DNA of 64,000 nucleotides from Polytrichum commune (lineage: Eukaryota > Streptophyta > Polytrichopsida > Polytrichales > Polytrichaceae), in contig OX485804.1 in assembly GCA_950295325.1 (NCBI GenBank), positions 53,184,429-53,248,428 on the forward strand, written 5' to 3'. Shown piece by piece: positions 33,770-48,700 of this stretch. A model generated the notes under the pieces. That model did no database searches. It saw only the letters and a list, made by a program, of their open reading frames with translations, and was not told where the DNA came from. Both the position numbers and the translations under genes were made by a program. How positions within the stretch are numbered: the stretch's first letter is position 1; every line of letters starts with the position of its first letter.

Positions 33770-36700
33770 TCATTCAGACTCATCATCCTCATTTACCCCC
33801 CCTTCATCCGATGGGGATTTGGAGTCTCCATCTTTGCCGCCGCAAAACTTGAGCACAAAAGTTCGGAATAGTTTCACTGCCTCGGAGACGTCAGCTCCTT
33901 CCCGATTCTCAATCATGCCCACCAATTTCTCCCGCAACTCGGCGGCCTCTTTCTTTTGACCAGATCCTTTCATTTTGTCTTCGTTGATGTCATCTTGAAC
34001 CTAATGACAGAAATACCAATTAAATAAGCTTGAGAAATCACATCCAAATCCAGAGATTTTCCATCAATTCTCATTCATGCCATCGATCAAATATCCACAG
34101 AATTCTAATGGCTGGACAAATGGAGAACTCTATCAAAATGTTGTGTTATCTCAGAGTATATTAAAAGGCTTCTCTATAAGCAAGGAATCTCATTGGCGCA
34201 GATATTCCTAGTGCTCTCGTAAAACTTATATAATGTGAGTTTTTTAAGCTGTGTTTGTTGGTTCATGTTGTTTGTCACAGAAATCTCCCAAATGGTAAGG
34301 TTCTTAGCACCGTTGAAAGCCTTAAATGAGCAAGGATGCAACTTGAGCTTCACTGGGGCTTCATTCTATGTGCTTTTATAGGATTATTTGAATTTGTGTA
34401 ATTTCCCTCCCTGGAATTCAAATGAGACAGAAGGTGTTTGTTGTGTTTTGTAAAAGTTCAGCTTTGGCTGTATTTTTTCCATTGAATGTGCATAATGTAC
34501 ATGAAACACTAGGAACTTTGGGTAATGCTAAATGCTACAAGTCTTTGGAGTCCACCCTGAAAGGAGCCGGCACTAATATCTATCTATCAAACAAGTCATT
34601 TTGAATTTTTAATCATGTTCTTATTTTCAAATTTGTTCTTCAAAAGATCTAGTTTCTTTCAGTTCGAGTAGGACTTTGATTAATCCGATAATCTTATTGA
34701 CTCGTATTGTGAAGCCTTACGCAATCATGTCAAAAAGAAAAAGGCCTGCTTTTAAAAGGTGCATTACTAAATTTTGCTTTTAATTGGAGAACTAAATGGA
34801 CTACTACCAAGGGTACTCGACAAAATACTTCGATACTGGGTAGGACCAAAAAGATTGCAGAAGACTTACCTGATCCCAAGTTTTCTTCAATAAGTTAAAC
34901 ACAATCTCATCGGGTGCTTTTATGCCATGCGCATGTGCAACAGCTGCAAAGGCTTGAGGACTGATGCTGTCTACCCCTTCAGGCATGAGGAGAATGGTTT
35001 CACGGAACATTCGGAGCGCATTTTGGTTAGAAACTGATGCATCGGCTGAGCTTATAATCTCTCGGAACTCAGTGAATGTCAATACTCCATCCTGATTCGC
35101 GTCTCCCGCAATGAATAAATCCTCTAGCTCCGTTTCCTGTAAACCACAAATAAGCTCCTCATGTGAGCAAGTTTGTCGTTGTACGTGACTATGCAGATTC
35201 AGACTACAAAGAACATCATTTCAATCTGAACGAGGACTTAAGATTCATACCCTGGTGCACACACCTAAAATAGCACACATCTAAAAAAGAACGGGACTGG
35301 GTGGAGATATGGGTGGGGCTAGCTTGCAAGTCTTGTAAAGTCCTGGCTGGATTTTCTCTTTGGTTTTTGAGGAACCTTGTGGGGCAGGAGAGATGCCCTC
35401 TTTAACTTCCCTTCTGCTATAAAAGTTCTAATTTCAAGCAACTGCACTACGAAGTCAACTGATATTTCACAAGGTCTAAAGGTCAAAAGCTACACTGATT
35501 ATGGCAGATATTGTAGGCCACACTATTGAGCTTATTTCCACACCAAAAACATTGAGGATAATATTGTAGGTGCACACTTGTACCAATTGAGAATAAATAA
35601 CATCAAAGATCCACATTGCAGTTTGCAATATTTCTATTGGATTGTAAATAGTGTGCACTTGAAAGACTTCCAACCCAAGGGAAGTAGGAGGGTATACCAC
35701 ATTGTCATGACAAGTGTATTGCACACTAATTTCACGGATGATAGTGTATATTGTGGGCCACACCATAGGGCTACCTAGGGTAAGTCACAGTTAAATTTTC
35801 CCACTCTATTAAGCAAAATTGGTGTAGTGCTTTTAGATGTATGCATAATAAAGAAGATTTCTTGAGTGAATTTCTTGAACAGGAGCAAAATTTGTGTAGT
35901 AAGTTGCACATTTAAAAGTAGGGCTGACCTCTTCTTTTGTGAGGGGGGGAATTTTCTGGTTATTCTTCAATCTGGCTACTCCCTTGACCTCCTGTAGTTT
36001 ATCAACACACATCCAGGTTTTATCAGAAAAGACCCCAAAACATTGCCAAGACTTTCTAAATGTCTGAAGCATTGAAGAAATTTAACACTCCTAATATTTG
36101 AAGAGGATTTACATTTCAACTATGAATAATGTTTTAGCCTTGTAAAGATACAACAACTTCAAGAGCTTCAAAATTGCATAGTGAAAGATTGTTGCATTAC
36201 TTGCACACCATAAAAATACAGACTTATAATAAGGTCAAGACATTTAAGCTGGGATAATTTGTGGAACCAGTGCATACTCTGTGAGGGTTGTTTTCGATAA
36301 TTGCCTCCATCATAAGATCAAAGTCCACTTTCTTCACATGGGTAAGTTTCACAATTTTTTGCAACTACACATGTGCACAACCATGGGTGATATTTTCAGT
36401 CAAAAGGAGAAGGGATATACTCCTTTCAACCACATATGAAGGATACATATCAAGGATAGATATCATTCAGGATACCATGTTCTTATGCAAGTGTCTAAAA
36501 ACCTATGTCACTATGTGTCAATAATAACCATAACGTCACCAAAAGTGGGGACTAAAATCCCCACTTTTGAAGGAATTTCCCACCTTTGCCATTTCTCACA
36601 CCCAAGTGACCTTTAAAAAACCCATGCATGAGACTTCATTTGCTTCTATTATGAGACTACGAAACTTTGAGAAACTTTTGAATTCATTTCTCGAGTTTGT

Positions 36701-39700
36701 ATCTATTTGGGGAGTACACAAGTGGTGAGAGGAGCAATGAGTGCGTAGATAAACATGTGAATATAGGTGGCAAAGAAATTGAGAAGATTTTTAGGTATAT
36801 AAAGATGAAGCATGTTAGTGCCTAAAACTCAAAGAAGCCCTCCAAAAACATTTGGTTGCACTCAAAATGGAAGAAGCCACCTTAAAATCTCCCAATTTTC
36901 CCAGTATCTTTACAATCAACTCAAATGTGAAGGTGTCTATGATGAGGAATTTTTTGACTTGGGCATTAAATGTACCTCTGGCGACGTCTTCTCAGTTGTA
37001 GCATGAGCTGCTACAAACTTGTTGATAAAATCTGATGCCGCATCTTTAGAGCCACCAAAGTGGGCAACAAGGGTTGGTTCATCGGTGATGTAATCAATAA
37101 GTGTGCAATTGAGAAAGTTGACACCATCATCTTGTTCCGTGTACAGTATGCCTACTTTACTCTGTGCTCGTTGCAAGACTTTGAGATACATGTAAAGATC
37201 AGGTTCCCCATAAGCCTTAGCAGGGTCAAATCCGCAAAAACGTTGAAATAACCGAACCTGCAAATTGCACCCTTCATCAATTTAAATTAATCAGAAAAAA
37301 AAATTCATAGTATATTCATATAATAGTGCAAATCAAACAGTCGTGGATGGAACTCAGTCCCTATTTGATAATGATTTGTCTTTGTTCACTAAAAATTTTT
37401 TTAGGTATTGTGCCATGTATCCATGTTTGTAGAACCTTCAACAATGTTTTGTGCTATAATCATCAGATATGTGTTCTTTTACACTACTGCTCGTACTTTA
37501 AATTCTTGGCAGAATCATATTGAGATTTCGAATTCTCAGGACCACATTTGTGAAAAATTGCAACCAAATAACTGTCAAGGAGGAAGTAGACCAACCTTAT
37601 GGCATTTGTCAATACCCTTGCCTATGATCATCTGCTTGATTTTTTTGAAAACACCATGGACAGCTGACTCGGCAAGGCCCTTGAGGCCATAGGTATTGAG
37701 CATGTAATCATACACAAACTCACAAGCAGTCTGCCGATCATTATCAGCTGCGTCATCAACAGCATCGGCCAATATCTTTGAAGCATAGAGGCCTTCCAAG
37801 AGTTTTGTAAGCTGTAAATGGAAATAAGAAGTGCTATTAACTTTTGTTAAATGATATGCAGTATGTGAGAAGAATTGGGTCGAACACTTTGATATGCATT
37901 AGACATTGTCAAGAACGTAACTAGCATCTTCAAAGTGTGCAACCTCCTTGAAGAATTGCTCCAAGGTCAATTCAACAAAACCTTGGTCACAGCCGAAACT
38001 AAGGACTCAACAGGAAGGGTGGCTTAAACCCAAGGCCTTAACCCAAATCCCATGGGAACTTTGAGATTGAGCCGCCTAGGGTCGAAATAGTACTCAAATG
38101 GGTGACCTTCCTAGCACTTGATTTCTGGTGCACCCTACCACCTATGGTCCACTCTATCATAGTGGGGGTATCTGGGTGAACCACGTATTTTCAATGAACC
38201 ACATGGGAACGTAGGGTCTTGCCCTTAGGGACAAATAGGTGCAGGTCGGCTTCTCCACACCGTTCAAGGTGTTCACCTTAGAAAGGAGGCAGTAGTCTTG
38301 AGGGGCCTTTTAATTCTCATGATGCATGTTTTGGGATTCTTAGACTTAGACCAACCCAAAGATGAACCAACACCATAATTCACACCAGCGGCAACATCGG
38401 AGTCATTTGTCTATCTTAGTTCTTTTTCAAGAGGATATCAAACCAATAGCTTGAGTGGGGTGGACCTCATATCCACCTTACAAGTGGTGTGGGTTCCATT
38501 CTCCACCGAGCCATGCTAGTGTTACCCACTACAGTTCACCAAATCAGTCTGGGCATTTACCGGGTCATCCGGTCATCTTAAATGTTGTGGGTAATGGAGG
38601 AACTCGGCAAAGCTAGTAAGGAAGGAATAATGAGCAATCAAGTTGACACATTAGTCTACCTCTTCATTGAGAGGCAGTAGCATGCAAAGACACTCTATAA
38701 TCTGTGCTAGTGTTGGCAAAAACATAGCATTATACTCTTTTGGCAGGCAGGTTCCAGAAAGGTGAAATCCCACCAGGTCTCAGACATTCATCCAAATGGA
38801 TATTTGGGTTCCTGACAATTGGATATGACTGATGCACTAAATACTGACCTGGCGCTCATTGAAGGATTTGATATTCTTTGGAGGTGGGTTGATCTTCATC
38901 AGCTTAGCAAAGCCAAGAGGCACGAAGGGAAGGTCTTTCGGCTTCAACCTGAAACCAAAGTATAGATATCTTCCTTGTTCACATAGCAACAAAGCAATGG
39001 CAATCACAAAATTAAGTATGAACAGATACTCAGATAGGTAGACAATCATCTCCAATGGCCAACATTCCAATAATGTTAATGATATTATTATTAAGAATGT
39101 CTCATCTAGGATATTCCTAGGTACACATCTTATATATCATTACATTTGCAATCTACTATCATGCATTTTCTTCAAGGTGGAGAGTAATCAAAATCATTGC
39201 ATTGAGATTTAGAAGGTGTATGGAGCACATGTTTTGTCCATTATCTTGAATGTGTCAGGTTTCACGTGGAAAATGTTAATAAAAAAAGGTGAATGAAAGG
39301 ACTTACGGTTTGAGTTCAGAAGATCCTCGTTTATTTCTCGCCATGAGCTCCTCAGCTACTAACGCAAACTGACTTGATCCTCGTCTACTATCAGGTCCAC
39401 CCTTTCGCACTTTGTTCCATGCACTGCAGCCAAGAGAAAACAACATTATGCTTAAGAATTTGAAATCCTAGATCCATTCTTGCCCATATAAATGAAAACC
39501 AACAAGAACTACACTTAAGAGTCCTATTACTGTGGGCCACAGTAATTCTCTAGAGCCCATGCCAAATCTCTAGTTTTAAATTAGTGCGGGCCACATTAAT
39601 TGAATTTCTAGGAAATTGATGTGGGAGAAATTTTACATTGTGCTACTTTTAATGTAAGGTGACTATTATATCTTATGTAAGGTGTTGATCGTAAGCCTCA

Positions 39701-42700
39701 AGGAAGACTAAGGGAAAGACCCCAGGTCTAAGATCCACATTAATTCCACCTGAACTAGACAAATAGAGTGGCACGTGCTAATTTCCATGTTGATTTTTCA
39801 CCCATTCAAGACTATTTAGTGTACTTCCATGTGTATTTTATCACATGCAAAATAGAACCTTCCATTCAAATTACTCTATGAAAATCAAATTTTGCATATA
39901 GTTGCTACCAGCCGGTGGCAACCACATTTCCTAGTACATGTTGCCAGAAATTATGTATTGGTGGGTTCGAAGCTCCTGTAATGACAAAAAATAATGTTAA
40001 AAATGCACTGCATGAAGTTGTGGGATGCTTATACATCCCACCAAGACCTTTCACACAAAAAATTATGTGTTATGAATGTCCCCATATGAGTGTCACGATC
40101 ACAGTCTAAAAACCTTTGAAGATGTGTTTAGGCTCTTGCATTGACTATGATATAGTTATTCTCTACCTCAACATCACTTTGGACCGTAGTTGGTTGTTTT
40201 ACAAACAACGCCTCCCATGTCCAGTAAGTTTTTGGTGCAGACTTGGAGATAATGTGGAGATTTGTACAAACAAAACATACTATATCGGGTCACTAAGAGT
40301 CCTTGTCCTTTTGGCGTGCCAAGAGGTGCCAAAATGAGTTTGGCCCTCAATGAACCGAAATAGATTGCTCTTCATTCAAATTCAAACATTACCTCTTCCA
40401 AGCATGCCCCACAAGTGGAAAGAATGTATTGACATTTTATACAAAACAACCAATGGAAAATCATAGGGAACGTACTCTTGATGAAAAATTCCCATTGAGT
40501 TAAAAGGACAACACTAATACTTTGCACTTGATTCTTGTGATTTCGTTTTGTGTGAGTTCAGTGTACACGTTACAGAAGGTTAATGGTAAGAAGATAGTAT
40601 ATAACTTGTAAGGTTCCATGTGCAAGGGACTACACTAAAAAGTCCAGTAATTTGAACTTGAACTCCACTCCTAAGATAAGGCATATGTAACATGCAAGGT
40701 ACGATTTTTGTGAACAAAACTAACTTAAGATACAGAGACTCGAGGGGAAAGGAGGGGAGCAAGGAGTATCTCTATCTTGACATAAGTATTGCTTGCCTCT
40801 CTCTACACCGTTTATGTATTTAGTGTCACATACACTATTTGCAAAGGGCCTAAACTAGATCCCTAGAGGTCTCAAAGAGTCACGTGCGCTAATTACCAAT
40901 ATGATTCCATTTGTCAACATAAGTAACTTCTTTAAGTGAGAAAATATCTGCATTATAACATTTAGAGTAGCACATTGGGATACGTTAGATGATAGTCTTG
41001 CGTTCTAGTATGCAAAGGGAAGGGATTTTGGGCATACTAATGGCCAGTGTCATGTGTTCACATTTTAGAATAAAAGAGGAAGATATTCTTGAGCATACTA
41101 ATGCCAAGTGTCATTTGTGTACACTTTAGTCAACTTGGACCAATATGTAACATAAGCATGCACCTCATATCACTATTGAACATAATCTTGCCAAGATATT
41201 AGTAAGCGCATTAGTTGACACTTATGGTGAAGTTGTTAGTCATCAATGTAACCTAGCATATGCCTCAAAACAGGGTAAGTGACATACCATAAACGGTGTA
41301 GTGGTTTATGGTTGGGTGGTTGATTGTGCACTACGTAAACTATAATAAATCAACCTATTTGACTGGGTGGAAAATTAATGTGGAAATAATTAATACAGGC
41401 CACTCTAACTGCCTAGTCAGGGTGGAAATAATGCAGACCTAAGACCCCTGGTCTTCTGTAAGTCTTTCTGGAGACCTTTCATCAAAAGCTAGAGTTCCAT
41501 GGCAGCATATTTCAAGGACAAATAGTCACCCACACTAAATTCCTACAAACAAACAAACCCACCCAAAAAAAAAAAACACACACACTTAATGTGGCCCACA
41601 CTAATTTTAAGCTCAATATTGGACGTGGGTTGAGAAGTACACTAAATATTGTATTTAGTGTCGCTTACTATTTGGAGTTACACAATGCTATATCATTTTA
41701 CTGTTGATGTATTTTTTTTACCCAGTAAAGATGTTATTGTTCACAACCAATTTGACCTTTGATGTCAGAAAGAGAGAGATACAGTAAACAGTTATAGCAT
41801 TGTGTAATTTCAAATCGTAAGCGACACTAGATACAATATTTAGTGCCGTGGGGGTGTAGAGAATTACTGTGCCCAACACTAAAAGGAAAATTTAGTCTAC
41901 CATTGAATAGAAATGCTAAGAAAGAGAGCTTACCCCTTTTTGCCCTTCTTTGCGGCCTGATCAGCATCAAGGCCCATTTCAAGGTCACCCTCTAAAAGTG
42001 CAGCCGTGTCATCAAGCTCTCCATCTTGTCCAATTTTCCCTTGCTTCAGATTACGAAGTCTCGACAGGAGCCCGCGCAAGCGGCTCGCCATCGCCGGTTG
42101 CAAGCTGGATTTCGCAAGCACATCCAGCATTTCAGCTGCCAATTTTTTAAGCCCTTCTTCGCTTTCTTCGTCCTCCCCAGCTCCACCTGCCCCCGCCTCT
42201 CCATTGGCTCTGGCCTTCTTGAGGGCCTCCTTTGCGAGCCGCTTCTCTCGCTTCGCCTTTAAAAACTCTGCACTTTGTTCAGCTGTCAAGGGCTCAAACA
42301 CTTCCATGCCGCTTGTGTTCAACCGAGGAGGGGCGGTTTGTGGTCTTTGTAGAACTTCCCAAAAGGGGTGTTTCTTGGACTCGTCATCCGTTTGTGCTGG
42401 CACGTCCGCATGTAGCCCGTCATCATGGACGAAACGCTGTGAGATTTTCTTTGTAGCTGTCAACTTGACCCCGGGGATGATTTCCCCTGGAGATATTGGC
42501 ACTAACGGATCCCCTTGAGAATCAGCAAAAGATCCATCGCCATACACTCCTTCTCCTCCTTCAGCCAAGCTGCCTGCAAGTTCTGCCCCTGAGCCTGCTC
42601 CAGGTTCTTCGTCAATACTGCCTAGTGCGGAAGAACCTCCTTCTGCTCCAGCTCCTCCTCCTTCACCTCCTACATTTCCCAGAAGGAGATTTGCTTCATG

Positions 42701-45700
42701 TTCCTAAATATCAGTGTATGAATTACATCTCCACCTTACATATCACAGTGACCCTCATGGTGGATCATAATCTCTATGTTGTCAGCTCATTAACCTAGAG
42801 AAATCAAATGACGGTGGAACATTCTAGCCATGGCTGCATTCTAACCTGGGCATGTAGAATATTAAAACTGTTGAAACTTTCGTTGATAGTATATAAGAAA
42901 TGTGCTGCTTAGATAGAATGTATCACACATCTCTTCATGATTTATTCGTTCCATGTCGTGTGGAATACGCAAGATCAAGACAGGAAGGTTAGGTATGTTG
43001 AGGTTCACCTGGACCAGAAACATTCTTAGCAGCAATGCTGTCTTGGATCAACTCCTCGTGCGACTTCTCCTCCTCAATCTGTATTCTGCTCCCTGCACCG
43101 GCAAAATGTTTCATTGTCGCCCGCCGGACGAATTTCTCCCGCTCACGGGGCGTGAGATTCTCAGCAAGACACAGACGACACCTTTGGAGGCGTGCAAACT
43201 GGAGATTCTTCTGCTTCAGCTGGTCTGCCGAAACCTTGAACCTCTTTGACTGTATGTCTAGGTCATACGTCAACGTAGCGAGTTGTTCTCTATCTGAAGC
43301 AAGTATATTACCCAGATGCACCAGCTCATCCGCCACTGCAGCCAATTTGGGTTCCACACGGGCCATCACCTGAAAGCAAGAAAAATTTCCTGCCCAGTCA
43401 CATTTCTAGCAGTTGGTTCATGCGAGACTTGGATACTAGAGTTAGTCAAATTACAAATTAACATACCCACTCTCTTAAATCCGCAAAAAAAAATTCAAGG
43501 CGTCCATGTAGATTGACTGTAGACTCAAGTTATTTCCAATTCAATAAGCATCAGTCTTCATGAGATTGCGTATGAATTTCTGCTTTGATGCGGTTGCCCT
43601 TCAAGCTCTATAAGGTGTGTGGGCCTTATGTCGCCGCTCTTCTTAATTGAACACCTATATTTGAGTGGTATATGGCACGGTTTGTGGTCAAGAACAGACA
43701 ACAAAAAGACACATGTTACAATAAGATTAGATCATGTGCTCAAATATCAACAACATTCTAGGTTGAGCATCTAACACAATTGGGAGGGCCGGAAAAGCCT
43801 ATGTGATCACTAAAAGAGATAATCTTCACTTGAACCTCTTATAACTTTCGCATCTCAACTTTGAATCTAAAACTTGAAATGAAAATCTTTGTTATCACAA
43901 TTGCTAACGAGATGAGACAATTCCTGATCCAATCCAACAGCCAAATTTGTCATGGAGTTGGAAGTGCCCACAATAGGGCCACATGCCTTATACACTCTTA
44001 CAAACAGCTCATTGTTCATCAACTTACAAGAGGTCAGTGGGATATACTTTTGGTCATTGACCAAAATTGACCCAATTCTTTCAAAGCAGTTGAAATCATC
44101 AAACGTGCACCTGTGGAACCAATATTTACAAAAGGCAGTATCCACCACGCACCTACACGAGCAATAAACTCGGTGATGCTGACCTCTCTTAAGTGAGGAT
44201 GTGGGCACCTATACAAGTGGATTGACATCATATTTGTTCGTTCAACAACTACCTCCATATTTGAAAGCCCTTCCCCCACTTAATGCCTGCCACATGGAGG
44301 AAATAGGAAATTGCAGTTCAACCTAGAACATAAGGATATGCATAAACTTACAAGACGATGTATTTACAACCTGTGGCAAGGAATGAGGATTGAAGAGGAA
44401 TCTATGCTGGAGAGAGGTCAATCTTCACCCTAATGTCGGTTGACGTTGATGAAAATACGTAATAGCAAATGGCTTAGGGGCAATATATAGGCCAAGGTAA
44501 AGCAACATACACAGTTTTTATTTACATCGAAGAAGCGTCACCACCTGGTTGAATATACGAAGAAGTTGCCGCCACAAATGCAGTAGCATGTCACTTCTTT
44601 CTTCACATTCCAGGCTCACCTGATCAATCACTCCGTAAACACAAGGGTACACTTACACAAGACAAAACCACATGTAGTTCATCTCTCTTTACCTCGAAAG
44701 GTATATTTAGTTTAACACTCACAAGTTCTTTCTACAGTGCTTTATCAGGAGCTTAGAGTCCATCACAAATGCAGATAAACTTTATAAGCAAAATGAAATT
44801 CCTCTTACATGATGACTCGATATGATGGCTCAACAAACACCACATAGTCTTTAATTGCTTTAGGTTGTATAGATCGCAAAGTACAAGTATGATGCACAAA
44901 AAATGTCTATATACTGTCTAGAAGGCAGTGCTCTCTTCAAACATATATTGCAGTTTAAAAGCTTAAAAGCAGGACATTATGTTTCAGCTCAGAGACTATG
45001 TCCAGATAATGCTACAAATTCAGCTCCTGTAATGTGCATGTATTGTGAAGGTTCCACAGAGGTGTTCGGTAGATAAATGAATGTAAATTGATGAGGTGTG
45101 ATATACCTGCCGGACTACTTCCAGGAAGGCAATCGAATGTAGTACAAAGGAGCAGTCAATATCCGCAATGTGTCCATCAGGATCCTCACACTTTTTGTCA
45201 TGAGTTGCATGCTGAAGCCACTGCCCCAGTAATAGCACATCTTCCCTCTTTCCTGGCTGCATGTTATCTCCAGCTTATAAGGATATTGCAAATTGCAAAT
45301 GTCAGGATCAAAATACGTCACTCAAGGAGATACAATCATAAGAATGATTTAGATAGGTATGTTTATAAACTTTTGATACATTGGATACTGCATACTTGAT
45401 TTTCATCCAAGATTTATGGGAATGTATTTATGGCTGCCTTTACAAGACTGACTTTGGCAGTGCAAATGTGTTGAAATCATGAACCGGTCAGAGTACCTCC
45501 ATGAGGTTTGTCAAAATTCCCACTAATGAGTCAAATTGACGAATCTCATACTTCCTGACAGGAAAAAGGAAGAGAAAGTACCTGGAGGGCAGGGAAGAGC
45601 ACAGTGTACCATCGTTTCTCTTGTGGACTGTAGGTCGACTTGTATTCCATCTCATGGCCTAATGGCTAACAGCTCTTCCGCCCACCACCATGCCCATGCA

Positions 45701-48700
45701 CATGTCAGCACCTCAGTAAAATCCTAAACTACATGAGCACTGCAACTCTCAATCTCATGCTACTCAGTGGCACAACATTAAAGTTTTTTTTTAAACAGAG
45801 TAAAGTAAACATGTCATGTGATGTATCCAACTACAAACACTCAGTCTTTAAAATCAAACTAAAAAACTCTTTCATCAAAACTCAAAACAGTAAACAACAT
45901 TGGAAATTCTAAACCACAACTGCTTCTAGACAAGACATTAGCTTGCCTAGATACTATTATAAGGACAACATGAAAAGCATCTGCTCATCTGACTCTAACA
46001 AAGCTTTCCTCCAAGCATTCCCCCCAATGAGTTGGTACCTGAACAATAGATTGGTGGATAACATAATCTTCAACTGGGATGAATGAGGGTAGCGCATGTG
46101 GAGAAGCAGGGGAGTCAGGTGGCTGAGTACTGTCCACTGTATCTCGCACATTTGCTTTGGGTTTCATTTGGCCACACAAAGAGCAGAGGGTAGTCCCCTT
46201 GCTGAACATTGGCAGCAAGTTTCCCTCCTGGTTACGCTTGAAACCCTGCACATGCATTCCCAACACCAACAACATGTAACAGGTTGAAACTCCAAACCGA
46301 AATCAAGACTTTCTTCATAGACCTTGTTGTAATGCATTTCCCACATTCATACCCTTATTGCGAACCCTAATGTGTCTTCAAGCGTATGATTGGAATGATA
46401 CAACAGCTTGTGGTACTCAAATACATGGCCTAAAACTCTTTGACATAATTCAAGTCATTCTGAATTACGAGCACCTTACCTCAAAGGAAGGAGGAGTATC
46501 AAGAAAACCTTTGGAGGGCACTTCGCTCTCTATTTCACTGGATGCTGTTCCTGAGCTTTTAGCAATCTCCTCTTGTTCCTTCAGCCTCTTCGTTTCCTCA
46601 ATCTCAATGAACCGAGTGAGGAGGTTTTTGATTTTGTCCAGGAGGGCTTGATCCTTCACAAGCATTTCCACCTCCGGCGGCAACTTCATCTCCCGCTTGT
46701 CAAGATGCTCCCATTCATCACGAACACTTGTGATATTGTATGCATTGAGCTGTGCCACATCTTCCATCTGCAACCTCCACTCATTAGGCACAACGACCCA
46801 CAATTTTAGCTGCAACCCAATGCACTCACCGTTGGCTGCATTTTGTTGGCATCAAAGAACTCACCTGAAGATAGACCTACTCTCGCATCATTGTCTGGTG
46901 GAAATTTAGAGTTTCTGTGCATCTTCAGAAAACATTGTAAAAACCTCTTTGGTAGGAGCAGACGGCAATCACAATTACAGAACAGGGATTGACAAATCAT
47001 GTCATTCCATTTCATTAGAAATTCTAGCATTATTCCTTTGATGCTCTCAATGGCAGAAAACCTCACAAACTAGGCATTCCGTACATGCATGACTGCCAAG
47101 CATAGTCAAGTGGCATTAAGCTCTCATTGGTCGACACCTCATTGTAAGCCTATCTTCGGACACAAAGCCTTCTTCCATCCACCAAGATTCAATTGAAGAG
47201 GTGCATACCCAATGGAAGCATTCTTAGGCTATCCAGTAACCTAAAAATTATTCCACTTGCACCGGGACCTAAACAGGCTACTTAAGAATGTCATGTCATA
47301 AGGTGGAAATTTAGGTCTCCTCTGCATATTAGAAAAAACTGTACATGCTTCTTGATGCGAGCCAACGGCAATTGCAATTGCAGAACAGTTTTGAGAAAGA
47401 GGTAAAAGATTGAGACGTTGTGTTAGCGGGGAAGAAGAGCCACCTATTCAAAAAGCTTCTGAAGCTTGGAGGTCGTTAGTGTGGAGGTTTGAATAAAGAA
47501 CATTTTAGCACCTCTTTCGTGCCATCAAGAGGTGCTAAAATGAGTTAGGCCCTCAATGAACCTCACAAAATGGGTTGCTCTTCATTCAAATTCAAACACT
47601 ATCTCCGAGCATGCACCATCACAAGTGGAAAAAGAAATTATTGACATTATACGCAAAACAACCCATCGAAAATCACAGGGGATCACATCCAGGACGAAAA
47701 GTCCCATTGAGTTAAAGGATAGTCCTATTATTTAGATATTGTTTAGAAGAAGAGCCCACCTGATCGAAAAGCTCCTGAAGCTCAGATTCCTGCAACCGCA
47801 AGGACTGCAGCAACCAATGCTTCGGATCGGCAGGCAACACCACCACGCTCCCTCGAGCTAATTTTCTATCCAGAAATGGCAGTACTACTTTGCGCCCTTC
47901 CTCGTCACCTTCGTCATCTTCCCTCAACACCAAGGAGCTCCGTCGGTGGCCGAGGAACGGAACCCCGAGTTGGGGATTCTCGTCTCGGTAGACGGCGTCG
48001 CGAGAAGCACCCCGTAAATTCTCCAAGTATTCCGGCACGCGCATTTGTAGCCCAATCCAATCGAGCTTCTGTGTGATTGATGCATTGTTGAAGAACTCCT
48101 TGTTTCCGGGGATGAGACCATTGTACGACGATTTTTTCCTAGCTCCTGTAATAACCCCATAAAACCCTAATTTTAACTGCAGTTGGACAACATTAATATC
48201 GTCCTTGCAGCGGCATATGCAAATTTCCTAACCCCGTAGCATTCTTAAGCATGTGTAAGGACTTTCTCTTTCTATTCTAGAGTCAAGAATAAGGTCTTTG
48301 ATTACATGAATGAATGCCAAGCATGGTCAAGTGGCAAGATCCTATCTTCGGACAAAGCCTTCTCCCATCTACCAAGATCAATGATGCATATCTAAGGAGA
48401 ACACCCACTACAACACCACTTAAGAATGCAATATCCATCAATTTTTGTCTCAAAAGAAGGAAAAAATTACATACTCCCGGTCGCAACGAAATTCAAGGAA
48501 GTTTCTCACATGCGGCAAAAATGTCCATAACCCACACAACACTTTGGATGATGGTCAAACCATCCATGTAGGTTGAGGACATCACAAAGCTATAAATCCG
48601 CATATGATCGACACTGATTTCACATTGACTCAATCCAATCGACTTACAACATCAAATCAATGCCTACCAAACATAGGGGCTGAAATTTTTATCTTTCGAT

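Noticed and set aside
35476-35770. Possible inverted repeat in intron 35137-36277
   Set aside because: Phrases such as ATTGTAGGCCACAC and ATTGTGGGCCACAC are direct, and the supposed arms do not pair over more than short stretches.
42006-42518. 170-codon plus-strand frame
   Set aside because: Antisense shadow of the large GC-rich exon 42693-41934 of the EF-hand gene.
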